Assembly (NCBI RefSeq): GCF_019623905.1
Contig: NZ_CP069370.1
Span: forward strand, 2,542,001-2,606,000
Source of the DNA: Neotabrizicola shimadae
Lineage (GTDB): Bacteria; Pseudomonadota; Alphaproteobacteria; Rhodobacterales; Rhodobacteraceae
Length of the DNA stretch: 64,000 nucleotides
Direction of reading: 5' to 3'
Part shown: positions 27,170 through 39,501 of the stretch, in pieces
Numbering within the stretch: position 1 is the stretch's first letter
Layout: every line of letters starts with the position of its first letter
Notes under the pieces: generated by a model
What the model was told of the DNA's origin: nothing
Seen by the model: only the letters and a program-made list of their open reading frames with translations
Databases searched by the model: none
Translations under genes and position numbers: made by a program

Positions 27170-28447
27170 TCAGCGCGCCTTCAGCTGGACGGAGCGGTTG
27201 TAGATGTTCATCACGCCCGAGATGATCAGGCTGATCGACAGGTAGATCAGCATCATCAGGAGCATGCATTCCAGCTCGCGCCCGGTCTGGTTGAGGGTGA
27301 TGCCGCCGAGCGTGCCGCGCAGGTCGAGGTAGCTGACGGCGATGCCGAGCGAGGTGTTCTTGGTCAGGTTCAGGTACTGGCTGATCAGCGGCGGCACGAT
27401 CACGCGCAGCGCCTGGGGCAGGATCACCAGGCGCATGGTGCGGCCGGGCCGCAGGCCAAGGGCATAGGCGGCCTCGGTCTGGCCGCGGCTGATGGCCATG
27501 ATGCCGGCGCGCACGATTTCCGCGATGAAGGCCGCGGTATAGAGCGTCAGCGCCACGGTGAGCGCGGTGAAGGAATGGGCGACGAGGATGCCGCCCTGGA
27601 AGTTGAAGCCCTTCAGTGCCGGGGTTTCCAGGTGGAAGCCGAGTGCTGCCAGAAGCGCGATGGCGGGCACGAAGAGGATGAGCAGGCTTTTCCACCAGGT
27701 CGCCGGGCGTTCGCCGGTTTCCTCCTGCTGGCGCCGGGCGGCGGCGACGAGGCGGCGGTTGACCCAGACCGAGGCGGCGATGACCGCCAGAAGGGCAAGG
27801 AACGTCAGGTTCAGCGTGAGCGGGCCAAGCGCCAGCGTGCCAAGCGGGCGGTCGAATACCGGGGCGGGGATGTTCATGCCGCGGTTGGTGACGGCAACGG
27901 TATCCCACAGCCACATGCGCGCCGCGGGGGCCTGACCGGCGGCCAGCATCTCGTCCGTCACGCGGAAGGCGCGGGGTTCGGGCGTGGTTTCCGACAGGAT
28001 CACATAGGCGAGCAGGATCCACAGAAGGACCGGCACGTTGCGGAAGACCTCGACATAGACCGTCATCAGCCGGCTGATCAGCCAGTTGTGCGACAGGCGC
28101 ATCACGCCGACGAAGATGCCAAGGATGGTGGCCAGGACACAGCCGACCACCGCCACGGCCAGCGTGTTCAGGAGTCCGACGAGAAGGGCGCGGAAATGCG
28201 TGCTGTCGTTGGTGTAGGGGATCAGCTGCTGCTGGATGTCATAGCCCGCGCGCTGCCACAGGAAGGCGTAATTGAACTCCTTGCCGCGGATCGCGAGGTT
28301 CTGGACGGTGTTGTTCAGAAGCCATGCCACCGCCAGCGCAAACAGGATCAGCACGACCACCTGGATGGTGAGCGAGCGGAAGCGCGTGTCGTAGATGAGC
28401 ATGGAGAGCCGAAAGGATTCCTTCGGCACGTCGCTGGCTACAGCCAT
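27170..28447 (-). CDS. bztB: Amino acid ABC transporter permease BztB
   Basis: A 425-residue permease. The N-terminal membrane helix (LTIQVVVLILFALAVAWLL) is followed by the permease core (LNTLAVAVVGCVLATILGIF), a long central periplasmic/hydrophilic insert typical of BztB/AapQ, and the EAA loop EIVRAGIMAISRGQTEAAYA. It forms the channel with BztC. A strong hairpin separates it from bztA upstream, which probably lowers permease expression relative to the binding protein. Confidence 0.93.
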   Translation of the reverse strand: MAVASDVPKESFRLSMLIYDTRFRSLTIQVVVLILFALAVAWLLNNTVQNLAIRGKEFNYAFLWQRAGYDIQQQLIPYTNDSTHFRALLVGLLNTLAVAVVGCVLATILGIFVGVMRLSHNWLISRLMTVYVEVFRNVPVLLWILLAYVILSETTPEPRAFRVTDEMLAAGQAPAARMWLWDTVAVTNRGMNIPAPVFDRPLGTLALGPLTLNLTFLALLAVIAASVWVNRRLVAAARRQQEETGERPATWWKSLLILFVPAIALLAALGFHLETPALKGFNFQGGILVAHSFTALTVALTLYTAAFIAEIVRAGIMAISRGQTEAAYALGLRPGRTMRLVILPQALRVIVPPLISQYLNLTKNTSLGIAVSYLDLRGTLGGITLNQTGRELECMLLMMLIYLSISLIISGVMNIYNRSVQLKAR

Positions 28448-28534
28448 GGATACCCCCGTATTCCGTCCAGGATCCCGGTTGGCCGGGTTATCGGGGTCGT
28501 GGCGCCCCTCTGGACAGGTCTTCAGAAAGAAGAG

Positions 28535-28558
28535 GGGGGCGCCTGGTCAGGCGCCCCC
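28535..28558 (-). terminator. Intercistronic hairpin between bztA and bztB
   Basis: GGGGGCGCCT (28535-28544) and AGGCGCCCCC (28549-28558) form a ten-base stem with a four-base loop 11 bases after the bztA stop. On the minus strand CCTCTTCTTTCT follows. This suits partial termination or mRNA protection that leaves more bztA message. Confidence 0.65.
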
Positions 28559-28569
28559 GGATGCGAGCC

Positions 28570-29589
28570 TCAGCGGAACGGGGCCGCGTATTGCAGGCCG
28601 CCCTGGGTCCACAGCGCGTTCAGGCCGCGGGCCAGGTTGATCGAGGTGCCTTCGCCGATGTTGGCGGCGAAGATTTCGCCATAGTTGCCGTTGGCGGCGA
28701 TGGCCTTCTTGAAGGCATCGTTCGGCAGACCGAACTTGGCGCCCATGTCACCCGACACACCGAGAAGGCGCTTCACTTCCTCGTCCGAGGTCGAGGTTGC
28801 GACTTCTTCGATGTTGGCCTTGGTCACGCCCTTCTCTTCGGCGATCAGCAGCGCGAAGAAGGTCCAGCGGACGATGTCGCCCCAGTTGTTGTCGCCATGG
28901 CGCACCACCGGGCCGAGCGGTTCCTTCGAGATGATCTCGGGCAGGATGATGTAGTCGCCGGGGTTCGGCATCGTTGCGCGGCTGGCAGCCAGGCCCGAGG
29001 CATCGGTGGTGTAGGTGTCGCAGGCGCCGGCCAGGAACTGACGCTGCGCTTCGGAGTCGTCGGCCACAGTGACGGGCTGGTAGCTGATGTTGTTCTGCTT
29101 GAAGAAGTCGGCAAGGTTCAGCTCGGTCGTGGTGCCGGTCTGGATGCAGACGGTGGCGCCGTCCAGTTCCTTGGCCGAGGACACGCCGAGGTCCTTCTTC
29201 ACCATGAAGCCCTGGCCGTCATAGTAGTTGACCGCCACGAAATCGAGCGCGAGTTCGCTGTCGCGCGACGCCGTCCAGGTCGAGTTACGGACCAGCAGGT
29301 CCACTTCGCCCGACTGAAGCGCGGTGAAGCGGGTCTCGCCGGTGGTCGGCACGAACTTCACCTTGGTCGGGTCGCCCAGAACGGCAGCAGCGACGGCGCG
29401 GCAGAGATCGACGTCGAAGCCCACCCAGTTGCCGTTGGCGTCCGGGTTGCCGAAGCCGGTCAGGCCGGTGTTCGAGCCGCAGATCAGCTCGCCGCGGGCC
29501 TTCACAGCCTCCAGCGTGGCCTGGGCATGTGCAGCCCCGGCCATCAGCGCGGTGGCTGCCAGCGTCCCGAGGAGTACGGATTTCGTCAT
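28570..29589 (-). CDS. bztA: Periplasmic binding protein of the glutamate/glutamine ABC transporter
   Basis: 339 residues. The N-terminal signal peptide MTKSVLLGTLAATALMAGAA ends at AHA, giving export to the periplasm. The mature part starts TLEAVKARGELICGSNTG and contains GFDVDLCRAVAAAVLGD and RFTALQSGEVDLLVRN, the marks of polar amino acid binding proteins of family 3. GAGG lies seven bases before the ATG at 29589; an ATG at 29601 is also in frame. It is first in bztABCD, with a 236-base gap upstream that should hold the promoter. Confidence 0.94.
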   Translation of the reverse strand: MTKSVLLGTLAATALMAGAAHAQATLEAVKARGELICGSNTGLTGFGNPDANGNWVGFDVDLCRAVAAAVLGDPTKVKFVPTTGETRFTALQSGEVDLLVRNSTWTASRDSELALDFVAVNYYDGQGFMVKKDLGVSSAKELDGATVCIQTGTTTELNLADFFKQNNISYQPVTVADDSEAQRQFLAGACDTYTTDASGLAASRATMPNPGDYIILPEIISKEPLGPVVRHGDNNWGDIVRWTFFALLIAEEKGVTKANIEEVATSTSDEEVKRLLGVSGDMGAKFGLPNDAFKKAIAANGNYGEIFAANIGEGTSINLARGLNALWTQGGLQYAAPFR

Positions 29590-29825
29590 GAGTAACCTCA
29601 TCCTGTGTGTCCGCGCATGATGCGCAGATCTGTTTATCGGTCCGCGCCAGGGCGCGGGTCGGTGAACGTCAGGGCCATTGGTCCGCGTTCAGTGTCGGCC
29701 AGTTTCTTCCAATGCGGTTTGAAAGGTCAAGCCCCGCAGGCGGATGCCTTCAAAGTCGTTGGTTTATGGGGCGTTGCGCAAGAAAAAGGCATCTGCCCGC
29801 GGCTTTGGCAGGGCCGCCTGCCCTA

Positions 29826-30536
29826 TCAAACAGCGGAAAGGGCCAAGAATCGGGCAGCGTCTGACAGATCGCGGCGCTTCGCGGCAGCAGTTTCGGCGGC
29901 TTCGGAATCGATACCCCAAAGCTCGGCCTGCCAGTCTTCGTCCAGACGCGACAGGTCGAAGGCCGCGTCCGGGGTCAGGCGCCCCTGGGCCACGGCCAGG
30001 CCAAGCACGAGCGAGCCGGTGATGGCCACAAGGTCGTGCAGCGCGACGAGGCCAAAGGCATCCTGCTCCGCCACGGCCGCGCGAAGGCGCTGTAGCGAGT
30101 CGGCGGGCTGGTCGACCGGGATCACGCCCGACGTCACCCGCAGCGGAGCGCCAAAGCGTTGCGCCGCCCAGTCCAGCAGAGGGGTCCAGTCCCGCGACTG
30201 GCGCTGAACCAGAGTTTCGGGCGCATCGGCCCGATAGCACAGAAGATCGGTTCCGCCGTAGCGGGCCACCTCGTCCACCACGGCCTCGAAGGCCGGGGGC
30301 ACCTTGACCAGCGCGGAATTGGCCATGCGCGTCATGGGCATGGTGGCGGGCTTCACCTCGCCCTCCTGCGCATCCCATTCCGCCGCAATCGCCAAAGCCA
30401 GCGCCTGCGTTGGAAGGATGAGCGGCGTCTTTGCCGGGGTCTTCACCGGGCGGCCGTCGAGATGGACCGTGAAGCCGCCATCGGCCGGCACGACGGAGGC
30501 CGACTTCCAGAACCGCTTGGGGGCCCAGCCTGTCAT
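29826..30536 (-). CDS. ATP12 family F1-ATPase assembly chaperone
   Basis: 236 residues. FTVHLDGRPVKTPAKTPLILP near the N-terminus, EWDAQEGEVKPATMPMTRMA and TDLLCYRADAPETLVQRQ match the ATP12 family, which binds the F1 alpha subunit before assembly. It is found in alphaproteobacteria and mitochondria. Its start overlaps the rluC-like gene by four bases. The F1 genes themselves lie 5 kb away at 35218-40061. Confidence 0.93.
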   Translation of the reverse strand: MTGWAPKRFWKSASVVPADGGFTVHLDGRPVKTPAKTPLILPTQALALAIAAEWDAQEGEVKPATMPMTRMANSALVKVPPAFEAVVDEVARYGGTDLLCYRADAPETLVQRQSRDWTPLLDWAAQRFGAPLRVTSGVIPVDQPADSLQRLRAAVAEQDAFGLVALHDLVAITGSLVLGLAVAQGRLTPDAAFDLSRLDEDWQAELWGIDSEAAETAAAKRRDLSDAARFLALSAV

Positions 30537-31576
30537 TTGCGATGCTCGAAGGGGTCGGCCGGCACGTCGCCTTCCTTCCAGTCCAGCACCTTCCAGGTCT
30601 TGGCCATATGGTCCGGCAAGGGGGCGGTGAAGGTGACAAGCGCCTTGGTGATCGGATGTTCGACGGTCAGCGAGCGGGCGTGAAGATGCAGCTTGCGCGA
30701 AAGGTCGCCGCCAATGCCCGCGCCCCAGCCCTCACCCGCGTTCTCCGAGGCCGAGCCGCCGTATTTTCCGTCGCCCAGGATCGGGTGGCCGATTTCGGCC
30801 ATATGGGCGCGCAACTGGTGGGTGCGGCCCGTCACCGGCTCCAAAGCCATCCAGGACAGGCGGTTGCCCAGGAACCAGAGCGTGAAATAGTCGGTCTGGG
30901 CGCGTTTGGCGTCCGGATAGTCGGCGACCTTGGCGGGGTGGATGCACAGCATCTTCTCGCCCTCGCCCTTGCCGCCGCCGGGGGCCTTCATCAGCGCGTA
31001 CTTGATGGATCCCTGCTTCGGGTTCGGCACACCGGCGACCACGGCCCAATAGATCTTGCGCGCCTCGCGGTGGCGCAGCGCCTCGGACAGCGCGCGGGCC
31101 ACACGGTCGGTGCGGGCAAGAAGCAGGACGCCCGAGGTATCCTTGTCCAGCCGGTGCACCAGTTTTGGTCTGTCCTTGTAGCCGAATTTCAGCGCCTCGG
31201 TCAGGCCATCGACATGGCGTGTGCCCTGCCCCGAGCCGCCCTGGCTGGGCAGGCCGGCGGGCTTGTTCAGGACGATCATGTGTTCGTCCTTATAGATGAC
31301 CGCATCCTGAATCATCTTGGCATCGGCCTTGCTGACCCCTTCGATCACCGGGCGCGAGGGCGCTTCGGCATCGGGCAGCGGGGGCACGCGGATGGTCTGG
31401 CCGGGAACCACGCGGTCGGACGCCTTGGCGCGTGCTCCGTCCACGCGCACCTGCCCGGTGCGGCACATCTTTTCGACCGCGCCCTGGGTGATCTGCGGGA
31501 AGCGCCGTTTGAACCAGCGGTCGAGGCGCTGTTCGCCCTCATCCTCGGATACGGTCAGGGTCTTGACGCCGCTCAT
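30533..31576 (-). CDS. rluC: RluA/RluC family pseudouridine synthase
   Basis: 347 residues. An N-terminal S4 RNA-binding domain (EQRLDRWFKRRFPQITQGAV) precedes the pseudouridine synthase domain, with the catalytic Asp in KLVHRLDKDTSGVLLLA and the motifs LNKPAGLPSQGGSG and VTGRTHQLRAHM. RluC acts on 23S rRNA; the exact target uridines here are inferred. It overlaps crcB upstream and the ATP12 gene downstream by four bases each. Confidence 0.92.
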   Translation of the reverse strand: MSGVKTLTVSEDEGEQRLDRWFKRRFPQITQGAVEKMCRTGQVRVDGARAKASDRVVPGQTIRVPPLPDAEAPSRPVIEGVSKADAKMIQDAVIYKDEHMIVLNKPAGLPSQGGSGQGTRHVDGLTEALKFGYKDRPKLVHRLDKDTSGVLLLARTDRVARALSEALRHREARKIYWAVVAGVPNPKQGSIKYALMKAPGGGKGEGEKMLCIHPAKVADYPDAKRAQTDYFTLWFLGNRLSWMALEPVTGRTHQLRAHMAEIGHPILGDGKYGGSASENAGEGWGAGIGGDLSRKLHLHARSLTVEHPITKALVTFTAPLPDHMAKTWKVLDWKEGDVPADPFEHRK

Positions 31577-31950
31577 GACAGGGCTCCGCGGAAAAGGTGC
31601 ATGGCGACCGCAATCGCCACGAGGGACAGGCCGACCGAGGCCGCGACATAGAGAACCGCCAAGGCGTGATCGCCGCGTTCCCAGATGACCATCGTATCCA
31701 GCGAGAAGGCCGAGAAGGTGGTAAAGCCGCCCAGGATGCCGGTCATCAGGAAGGGCGCATAGGCCTGACCACCACGCTGCGCGATAGCCTCGACGATGAC
31801 GCCCATCACGAAAGAGCCGACGACGTTCACGAAAAGCGTGGCCCAGGGAAAGCCTGGCCCCAGAAGCCGCATCGCTCCGACATTGGAGAGATAGCGCAGC
31901 GACGAGCCGATGGCCCCGCCAAGGGCGACCTGAAGGAGGGTGGCAAGCAT
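31573..31950 (-). CDS. crcB: Fluoride efflux channel CrcB (Fluc)
   Basis: 125 residues with four hydrophobic segments. GGAIGSSLRYLSN and the pore motifs GPGFPWATLFVNVVGSFVMG and GILGGFTTFSAFSLD are those of Fluc channels, which export fluoride as dual-topology dimers. The ATG at 31950 is chosen because the family starts there; a longer frame to 32007 adds non-conserved residues. No fluoride riboswitch was seen upstream. It overlaps the pseudouridine synthase gene by four bases. Confidence 0.94.
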   Translation of the reverse strand: MLATLLQVALGGAIGSSLRYLSNVGAMRLLGPGFPWATLFVNVVGSFVMGVIVEAIAQRGGQAYAPFLMTGILGGFTTFSAFSLDTMVIWERGDHALAVLYVAASVGLSLVAIAVAMHLFRGALS

Positions 31951-32000
31951 GGGGGTCTGATGGGGCCGGGGGTCGGGAAAGTCAACCTCCGGGCCTGAGG

Positions 32001-32822
32001 TCAGCACGCGCCGAGGTGGGCCTGGACCGCCGGGGCGACTTGGGCCGGGTGGGTGATGGGCAGCATGTGCCCCGCCCCCGGCACCGTGACGCGACGCACC
32101 AGCGGCAGACGGCGGGCCAGTTCACCGCAGATCGCCGGGATGACCGGCGGGCTTTCGGCGCCTTCGGCCAGAAGCACCGGCTGGGTCAGCGTCTCCAGCC
32201 CCATGGCGCGCAGAAGCGCGGCGCTGTCGGCGACCAGCGTGGCATCCTGCGCCATCACCAGGCCGATGCGGTCGATCATGTAGTGCTGCTGGCGTTCCGG
32301 CAGGTCGTCAAAGCCGACGCGGCCGCCCCAGACGGAATGGAACCGCATTGCCGCGGCCTCGGCCTGGCCCGACCGGTAAAGCGCCGCGACCTCCTGGTGT
32401 TCCGCGATGAAGGCGGGCCAGCAGGCTGCCCCGGCAGCGCGGGCAGCGGCAAAGAGCACGGGCTCGAACAGAATCACCGATCGCACGAGGTCGGGCCGTT
32501 CCAGCGCCAGCCGCAGGGCGACGGTGCCACCGAAGGAATGGCCCATCACATCCACCGGCCGCCCCTGCCCCAGCATGGCGGCCATTTCGGCCGCGATCCG
32601 GGTGGTCAGGGTGTGCAGGTCGCTGTGGCTGTCCCAGCCGGCCGATTGTCCGTGACCGGGCAAGTCGGGCGCGGTGATCGTGACGCCGGACAACCCCGCC
32701 GACAGCCCCGACCAGGCGCCGCCGTGCGCCAGCGAGCAATGCAGCGCCAGAACCGGACGCGCGCCGCCCCGCTCGAATACCCGCCAATGGGTCGGATGTC
32801 CCGCGAAGACCGCCTCGGGCAC
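32001..32822 (-). CDS. Alpha/beta hydrolase
   Basis: 273 residues. HCSLAHGGAWSGL is the oxyanion region, the nucleophile serine is in DVMGHSFGGT, and the base is in GAGHMLPI. The acid is probably the Glu in LLAEGAES, although an Asp is more usual there. The GTG start at 32822 shares its G with the TAG stop of the upstream isomerase gene, so the two are translationally coupled. The substrate is unknown. Confidence 0.85.
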   Translation of the reverse strand: MPEAVFAGHPTHWRVFERGGARPVLALHCSLAHGGAWSGLSAGLSGVTITAPDLPGHGQSAGWDSHSDLHTLTTRIAAEMAAMLGQGRPVDVMGHSFGGTVALRLALERPDLVRSVILFEPVLFAAARAAGAACWPAFIAEHQEVAALYRSGQAEAAAMRFHSVWGGRVGFDDLPERQQHYMIDRIGLVMAQDATLVADSAALLRAMGLETLTQPVLLAEGAESPPVIPAICGELARRLPLVRRVTVPGAGHMLPITHPAQVAPAVQAHLGAC

Positions 32823-33418
32823 TACAACTTCCCCGCCAGAAACAGGTCCAGATCGTCCAGTCGGTCCTGGCCCCAGAACTTCTGGTCGCCCACGACGAAG
32901 AAGGGCACGCCGAACACGCCGCGCGCAACGGCATCTTCCAGATTGGCGGCATAGGTCTCGGCCGCCATCAGAAGCCCGCGGTCGGCGACAGCCGGGTCGA
33001 AGCCCGCGGTCTGCAGTGTTGCGCGGATGACCTCGTCGTCCGAGATGTCGCGGCCCTCGGCCCACAGAGCCCGGCCGAAGCCTGCCACCAGCGCGGCGAT
33101 ATCGCCCCCACCGGCAGCCTGCGCGGCGATGATGGCATAGGCGGCGGGTGCGGGGTTGGCCGCCCCGAACAGCGGCGCCTGGTCCAGCTTCAAGCCGAGC
33201 TTGCGGGCTTGTCGTGCCCGATCCTGCTGGCTGTATTCGTTGCGCGAGGGGTGACGCTCGGCCCGGACCTTGCCGCCGGTGCGAGGAAACAGCTGGGCCG
33301 CGTCCAGTGGCTTGTAGACGAGGCGGGCACCGTGGCGCGCAGCAATCTCGGCCGGGCGCGTGCCGGCAAGATAGACCCAAGGCGATTGCGGGGCGAGGTA
33401 GTAGTCGATCTGCGTCAT
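32822..33418 (-). CDS. DsbA-fold 2-hydroxychromene-2-carboxylate isomerase/kappa-GST-like protein
   Basis: 198 residues. The N-terminus IDYYLAPQSPWVYLAG corresponds to the SPYxYL glutathione-binding segment of HCCA isomerases. RGVFGVPFFVVGDQKFWGQD near the C-terminus is the conserved cis-Pro region. Glutathione-dependent isomerisation of an aromatic breakdown product is known for the family, but no other aromatic-degradation genes are nearby. The ATG at 33418 has AAGGA upstream. Confidence 0.88.
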   Translation of the reverse strand: MTQIDYYLAPQSPWVYLAGTRPAEIAARHGARLVYKPLDAAQLFPRTGGKVRAERHPSRNEYSQQDRARQARKLGLKLDQAPLFGAANPAPAAYAIIAAQAAGGGDIAALVAGFGRALWAEGRDISDDEVIRATLQTAGFDPAVADRGLLMAAETYAANLEDAVARGVFGVPFFVVGDQKFWGQDRLDDLDLFLAGKL

Positions 33419-33538
33419 GCCGTCCTTCATCTTCGTCCATGGGTTTCCCGGACCCTAGCCCGGTGATAAGCGGTTGCCAACGTCACGAATCCGTCGCACC
33501 GGGCGAGGGCCCGTCGACCTGCTGCCAGGAACCGCGCC

Positions 33539-34558
33539 ATGCCCGCCATCACCGAGCCGAAGCTGATCTCCGGCAATGCCAACCTTTCCTTGGCCAAATC
33601 CATCGCCCGGCGCATGTCGATGCACCGGGGGATGCAGGTGGGGCTGGTGGATGCCCGGGTCGAGCGGTTCAACGATCAGGAGATCTTTGTCGAGGTCTAC
33701 GAAAATGTCCGGGGCGAGGACATGTATGTCATCCAGCCGACCTCGAATCCGGCCAACGACAACCTCATGGAGCTGTTGATCATGACCGACGCGCTGCGCC
33801 GGTCGTCGGCGGCGCGGATCACGGCGGTGATCCCCTACTTCGGCTATGCACGACAGGACCGCCGCGCCAAGGCGCGCACGCCGATTTCGGCCAAGCTGGT
33901 GGCGAACCTGATCACCCAGGCGGGAGTGGACCGGGTGCTGACGCTGGACCTGCACGCGGCGCAGATCCAGGGGTTTTTCGACATTCCGGTGGACAACCTT
34001 TATGCCAGCCCGATCTTCGCGCTGGACATCGAGCATCATTTCAAGGGCCAGCTGCAGGACGTGATGATCGTGTCGCCCGACGTGGGCGGGGTGGCGCGGG
34101 CGCGGGAGCTGGCGAAGCGGATCAATGCGCCGCTGTCGATCGTGGACAAGCGGCGCGAGAAGGCTGGGGAAGTCGCCGGCATGACGGTGATCGGCGACGT
34201 GAAGGGCCGCAAGTGCATCATCGTGGACGATATCTGCGACACGGCCGGGACGCTGTGCAAGGCGGCGGAGACGCTGATGGAGGCGGGGGCGACGGAGGTC
34301 CACTCCTACATCACCCATGGCGTCCTGTCGGGGCCGGCGGTGGAGCGGGTGCAGAATTCGGTGATGAAGTCGCTGGTCATCACCGACTCGATCGAGCCGA
34401 CCGAGAAGGTGAAGGAGGCCCGCAACATCCGGATCGTGCCCACGGCGCCGATGTTTGCCCAGGCGATCCTGAACATCTGGAACGGCACCTCGGTCTCATC
34501 GCTGTTCGAGACCGAGACCCTGGTGCCGATCTATGAGGGCATGTACCAGAGGGACTGA
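33539..34558 (+). CDS. prs: Ribose-phosphate pyrophosphokinase (PRPP synthetase)
   Basis: 339 residues. It makes PRPP from ribose-5-phosphate and ATP for nucleotide, His and Trp synthesis. [38 protein letters not shown] and the PRPP-binding loop [17 protein letters not shown] are all present. The gene stands alone. Its TGA is followed at once by the palindrome of repeat copy C, a probable terminator. Confidence 0.97.
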   Translation: MPAITEPKLISGNANLSLAKSIARRMSMHRGMQVGLVDARVERFNDQEIFVEVYENVRGEDMYVIQPTSNPANDNLMELLIMTDALRRSSAARITAVIPYFGYARQDRRAKARTPISAKLVANLITQAGVDRVLTLDLHAAQIQGFFDIPVDNLYASPIFALDIEHHFKGQLQDVMIVSPDVGGVARARELAKRINAPLSIVDKRREKAGEVAGMTVIGDVKGRKCIIVDDICDTAGTLCKAAETLMEAGATEVHSYITHGVLSGPAVERVQNSVMKSLVITDSIEPTEKVKEARNIRIVPTAPMFAQAILNIWNGTSVSSLFETETLVPIYEGMYQRD

Positions 34559-34628
34559 GCGTCCGAGCTCGGACGCCATGTCGGACCAAACAAAATCAAT
34601 GACTTGCCTGGCCGCGTTAACTTGGACT
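34559..34628 (+). repeat. Dispersed palindrome/CtrA-box-like element, copy C
   Basis: The palindrome GCGTCCGAGCTCGGACGC (34559-34576) begins at the base after the prs stop codon. Then come AAAATCAATGACTTGC, a variable part and TTAACTTGGACTGAA (34617-34631). It lacks the TTTT after the palindrome that copies A and B have. The 40-base spacing between palindrome and tail is the same as in copy A. Confidence 0.88.
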
Positions 34629-34642
34629 GAACGTTTGGCCGG

Positions 34643-35014
34643 TCAGCCAAGATCCCAGTCGTCTTCGTCGCGGACGGGGCCGATAGCTGTCCAGTCGGCA
34701 CGGATGCGGGCGACGCGGGTGTCGGCCCAGGTGCGGAACACCAGATCGAAGCCGGTCTCTGTCACACGTTCGGGCGTAATCTCGGCGCGCAGGTTGGTGC
34801 CGTTGTCGAAATCCCACAGCGAGATGGTCGTCGTCACGGCCGGGGGTGCGAGGAAGGGTTCGGAGAAGGAGACGGTCGAGCGCGATTCCCGCGCGCCCTC
34901 GCCCGTCCACATCGGGCCGCCGTTCACAAAGTCGGAGAACAGAACCCGCGAGCCCTGGACGATGCCGACCCTGCCTGCCGTGATCCGCTTCATGCCATTT
35001 TTCGGACTGCTCAT
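34643..35014 (-). CDS. Stand-alone H-type lectin domain protein
   Basis: 123 residues. Almost the whole protein is one H-type lectin domain: RESRSTVSFSEPF, then VTTTISLWDFDNGTNLRAEI and TGFDLVFRTWADTRVARIRA. These are the sandwich fold residues known from snail agglutinin and discoidin C-termini. No signal peptide is visible, so export is unclear. The start at 35014 is preferred over 34993 and 35098, but none has a good ribosome site. Carbohydrate (GalNAc-type) binding is inferred. Confidence 0.75.
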   Translation of the reverse strand: MSSPKNGMKRITAGRVGIVQGSRVLFSDFVNGGPMWTGEGARESRSTVSFSEPFLAPPAVTTTISLWDFDNGTNLRAEITPERVTETGFDLVFRTWADTRVARIRADWTAIGPVRDEDDWDLG

Positions 35015-35151
35015 AATCCGGGCGAGAGTAGGGATTCCGCTCCAGAAGTAAAGCAAAGGGCGGCCCGGCTGGTGCGGCTTTGCTCGGAAGCGGGGCACGC
35101 GGGAGACGTCAGCTTGCCCGATGGCCGCCGGTCACCGGCTGCAAAGGAAAA

Positions 35152-35173
35152 GCCCCGCCCTTTGGGGCGGGGC
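35152..35173 (-). terminator. Terminator of the atpHAGDC operon
   Basis: A GCCCCGCCC / GGGCGGGGC nine-base stem with a four-base loop, followed on the minus strand by TTTTCC, 44 bases after the atpC stop. Confidence 0.8.
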
Positions 35174-35217
35174 CTTTGGGAGGCGCCGGGATCGCGAGAG
35201 GGGCGAGATCGCCCCTC

Positions 35218-35616
35218 CTAGCCCAGCATATGCGAGCCGAGGGCTTCCATGTCGGCCAGAAGCTTGGCCGCGGAATCCACGGCATCGGGATGCGCGGCGG
35301 CAGCGGCGGCCCGGGCCTGATCCACCAGTTCCTGGTGGATGAAGCGGGTCAGTTCTTCCTTGGGCATCCCGCGTTCGGCCAGGACGGTGACGCCATTGGC
35401 GTCGATCTGGGCGAAGCCGGAGGTCACGGCGAATTCCTGCGTGCCTTCGGAAGACACCACGGTGAGGATCCCCGGCCGCAGCGTCGTGATGAGCGGCGCA
35501 TGGCCCGGCATGGCGGTGAGATCACCGTCCGCGCCGGGGATGCGCACCTCGCGCGCCTGGACGGAAGCGAGCTTCCGTTCGGGCGACACGAGGTCGAATT
35601 GCAGGGTGTCGGCCAT
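35218..35616 (-). CDS. atpC: F1FO ATP synthase subunit epsilon
   Basis: 132 residues. The N-terminal beta-sandwich ([34 protein letters not shown]) is followed by a helical C-terminal domain. It couples the rotor to the catalytic head. It is last in the atpHAGDC operon, nine bases after atpD, with an intrinsic terminator downstream. Confidence 0.96.
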   Translation of the reverse strand: MADTLQFDLVSPERKLASVQAREVRIPGADGDLTAMPGHAPLITTLRPGILTVVSSEGTQEFAVTSGFAQIDANGVTVLAERGMPKEELTRFIHQELVDQARAAAAAAHPDAVDSAAKLLADMEALGSHMLG

Positions 35617-35625
35617 GTCGCCCCC

Positions 35626-37074
<1,449 letters not shown>

Positions 37075-37941
37075 TCAGAGCGCCTCGGCGCCCGAGATGA
37101 TTTCGATGAGTTCCTTGGTGATCGCGGCCTGACGCGACCGGTTGTACTGGATCGTCAGCCGGTTGATCATGTCGCCCGCGTTGCGCGTTGCATTGTCCAT
37201 CGCGCTCATCCGCGCGCCCTGTTCGGACGCCGCGTTTTCCAGAAGCGCGGTGAAGATCTGCGTCGCCACGCCACGCGGCAGAAGGTCGGCGAGGATCGCC
37301 TCTTCCGAAGGCTCGTAATCGTAGAGCGAGGAGGTGGCCCCGCCTTCGAATGCCGCCGGAATGACCTGCTGCGCGGTCGGGACCTGGCTGATCACCGACT
37401 GGAAGCGGTTGTAGAAGATCGTCGCCACGTCGAACTCGCCTGCATTGAAGCGGGCGATGACATCGGCGGCGATGGACTGCGCATTGGCATAGCCAAGGCG
37501 GCGGACATCGGAGAGGTCTACATGGCCGATGAAGTGCTGCGACAGGTCACGCTTGAGCTGTTCGCGGCCCTTCTTGCCGACGGTGAGGATCTTCACCGTC
37601 TTGCCATCGGCCAGAAGCGCATTGGCCTTCGCCCGCGCCAGGCGGACGATGGTGGTGTTGAAGCCGCCGCAGAGGCCGCGTTCCGAGGTCATCACGACCA
37701 GGAGGTGGACCTTGTCCGACCCCGTGCCGGACAGAAGCCGCGGCGCGGCGGGCGAACCCGCCGCGGCCGAAGCCAGGCCGCTGATGACGGCAGTCATGCC
37801 ATCGGCATAGGGACGCGCGGCTTCCGCCGCCTCTTGCGCGCGGCGCAGTTTGGCGGCGGCGACCATCTGCATCGCCTTGGTGATCTTCCGCGTGTTCTTC
37901 ACGCTTCCGATCCGGTTTTTCAGATCCTTGAGGCTGGGCAT
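37075..37941 (-). CDS. atpG: F1FO ATP synthase subunit gamma
   Basis: 288 residues. This is the central rotor shaft. The N-terminal helix ([20 protein letters not shown]) and the C-terminal helix ([35 protein letters not shown]) are the conserved coiled-coil ends. [10 protein letters not shown] is also diagnostic. Confidence 0.98.
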   Translation of the reverse strand: MPSLKDLKNRIGSVKNTRKITKAMQMVAAAKLRRAQEAAEAARPYADGMTAVISGLASAAAGSPAAPRLLSGTGSDKVHLLVVMTSERGLCGGFNTTIVRLARAKANALLADGKTVKILTVGKKGREQLKRDLSQHFIGHVDLSDVRRLGYANAQSIAADVIARFNAGEFDVATIFYNRFQSVISQVPTAQQVIPAAFEGGATSSLYDYEPSEEAILADLLPRGVATQIFTALLENAASEQGARMSAMDNATRNAGDMINRLTIQYNRSRQAAITKELIEIISGAEAL

Positions 37942-37962
37942 CTGCCTTCTCCCCCCAGGTTC

Positions 37963-39500
<1,538 letters not shown>

Positions 39501-39501
<1 letters not shown>

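Noticed and set aside
31951-32007. Fluoride riboswitch upstream of crcB
   Set aside because: The gap to the upstream gene is about 50 bases and shows no crcB-motif elements.
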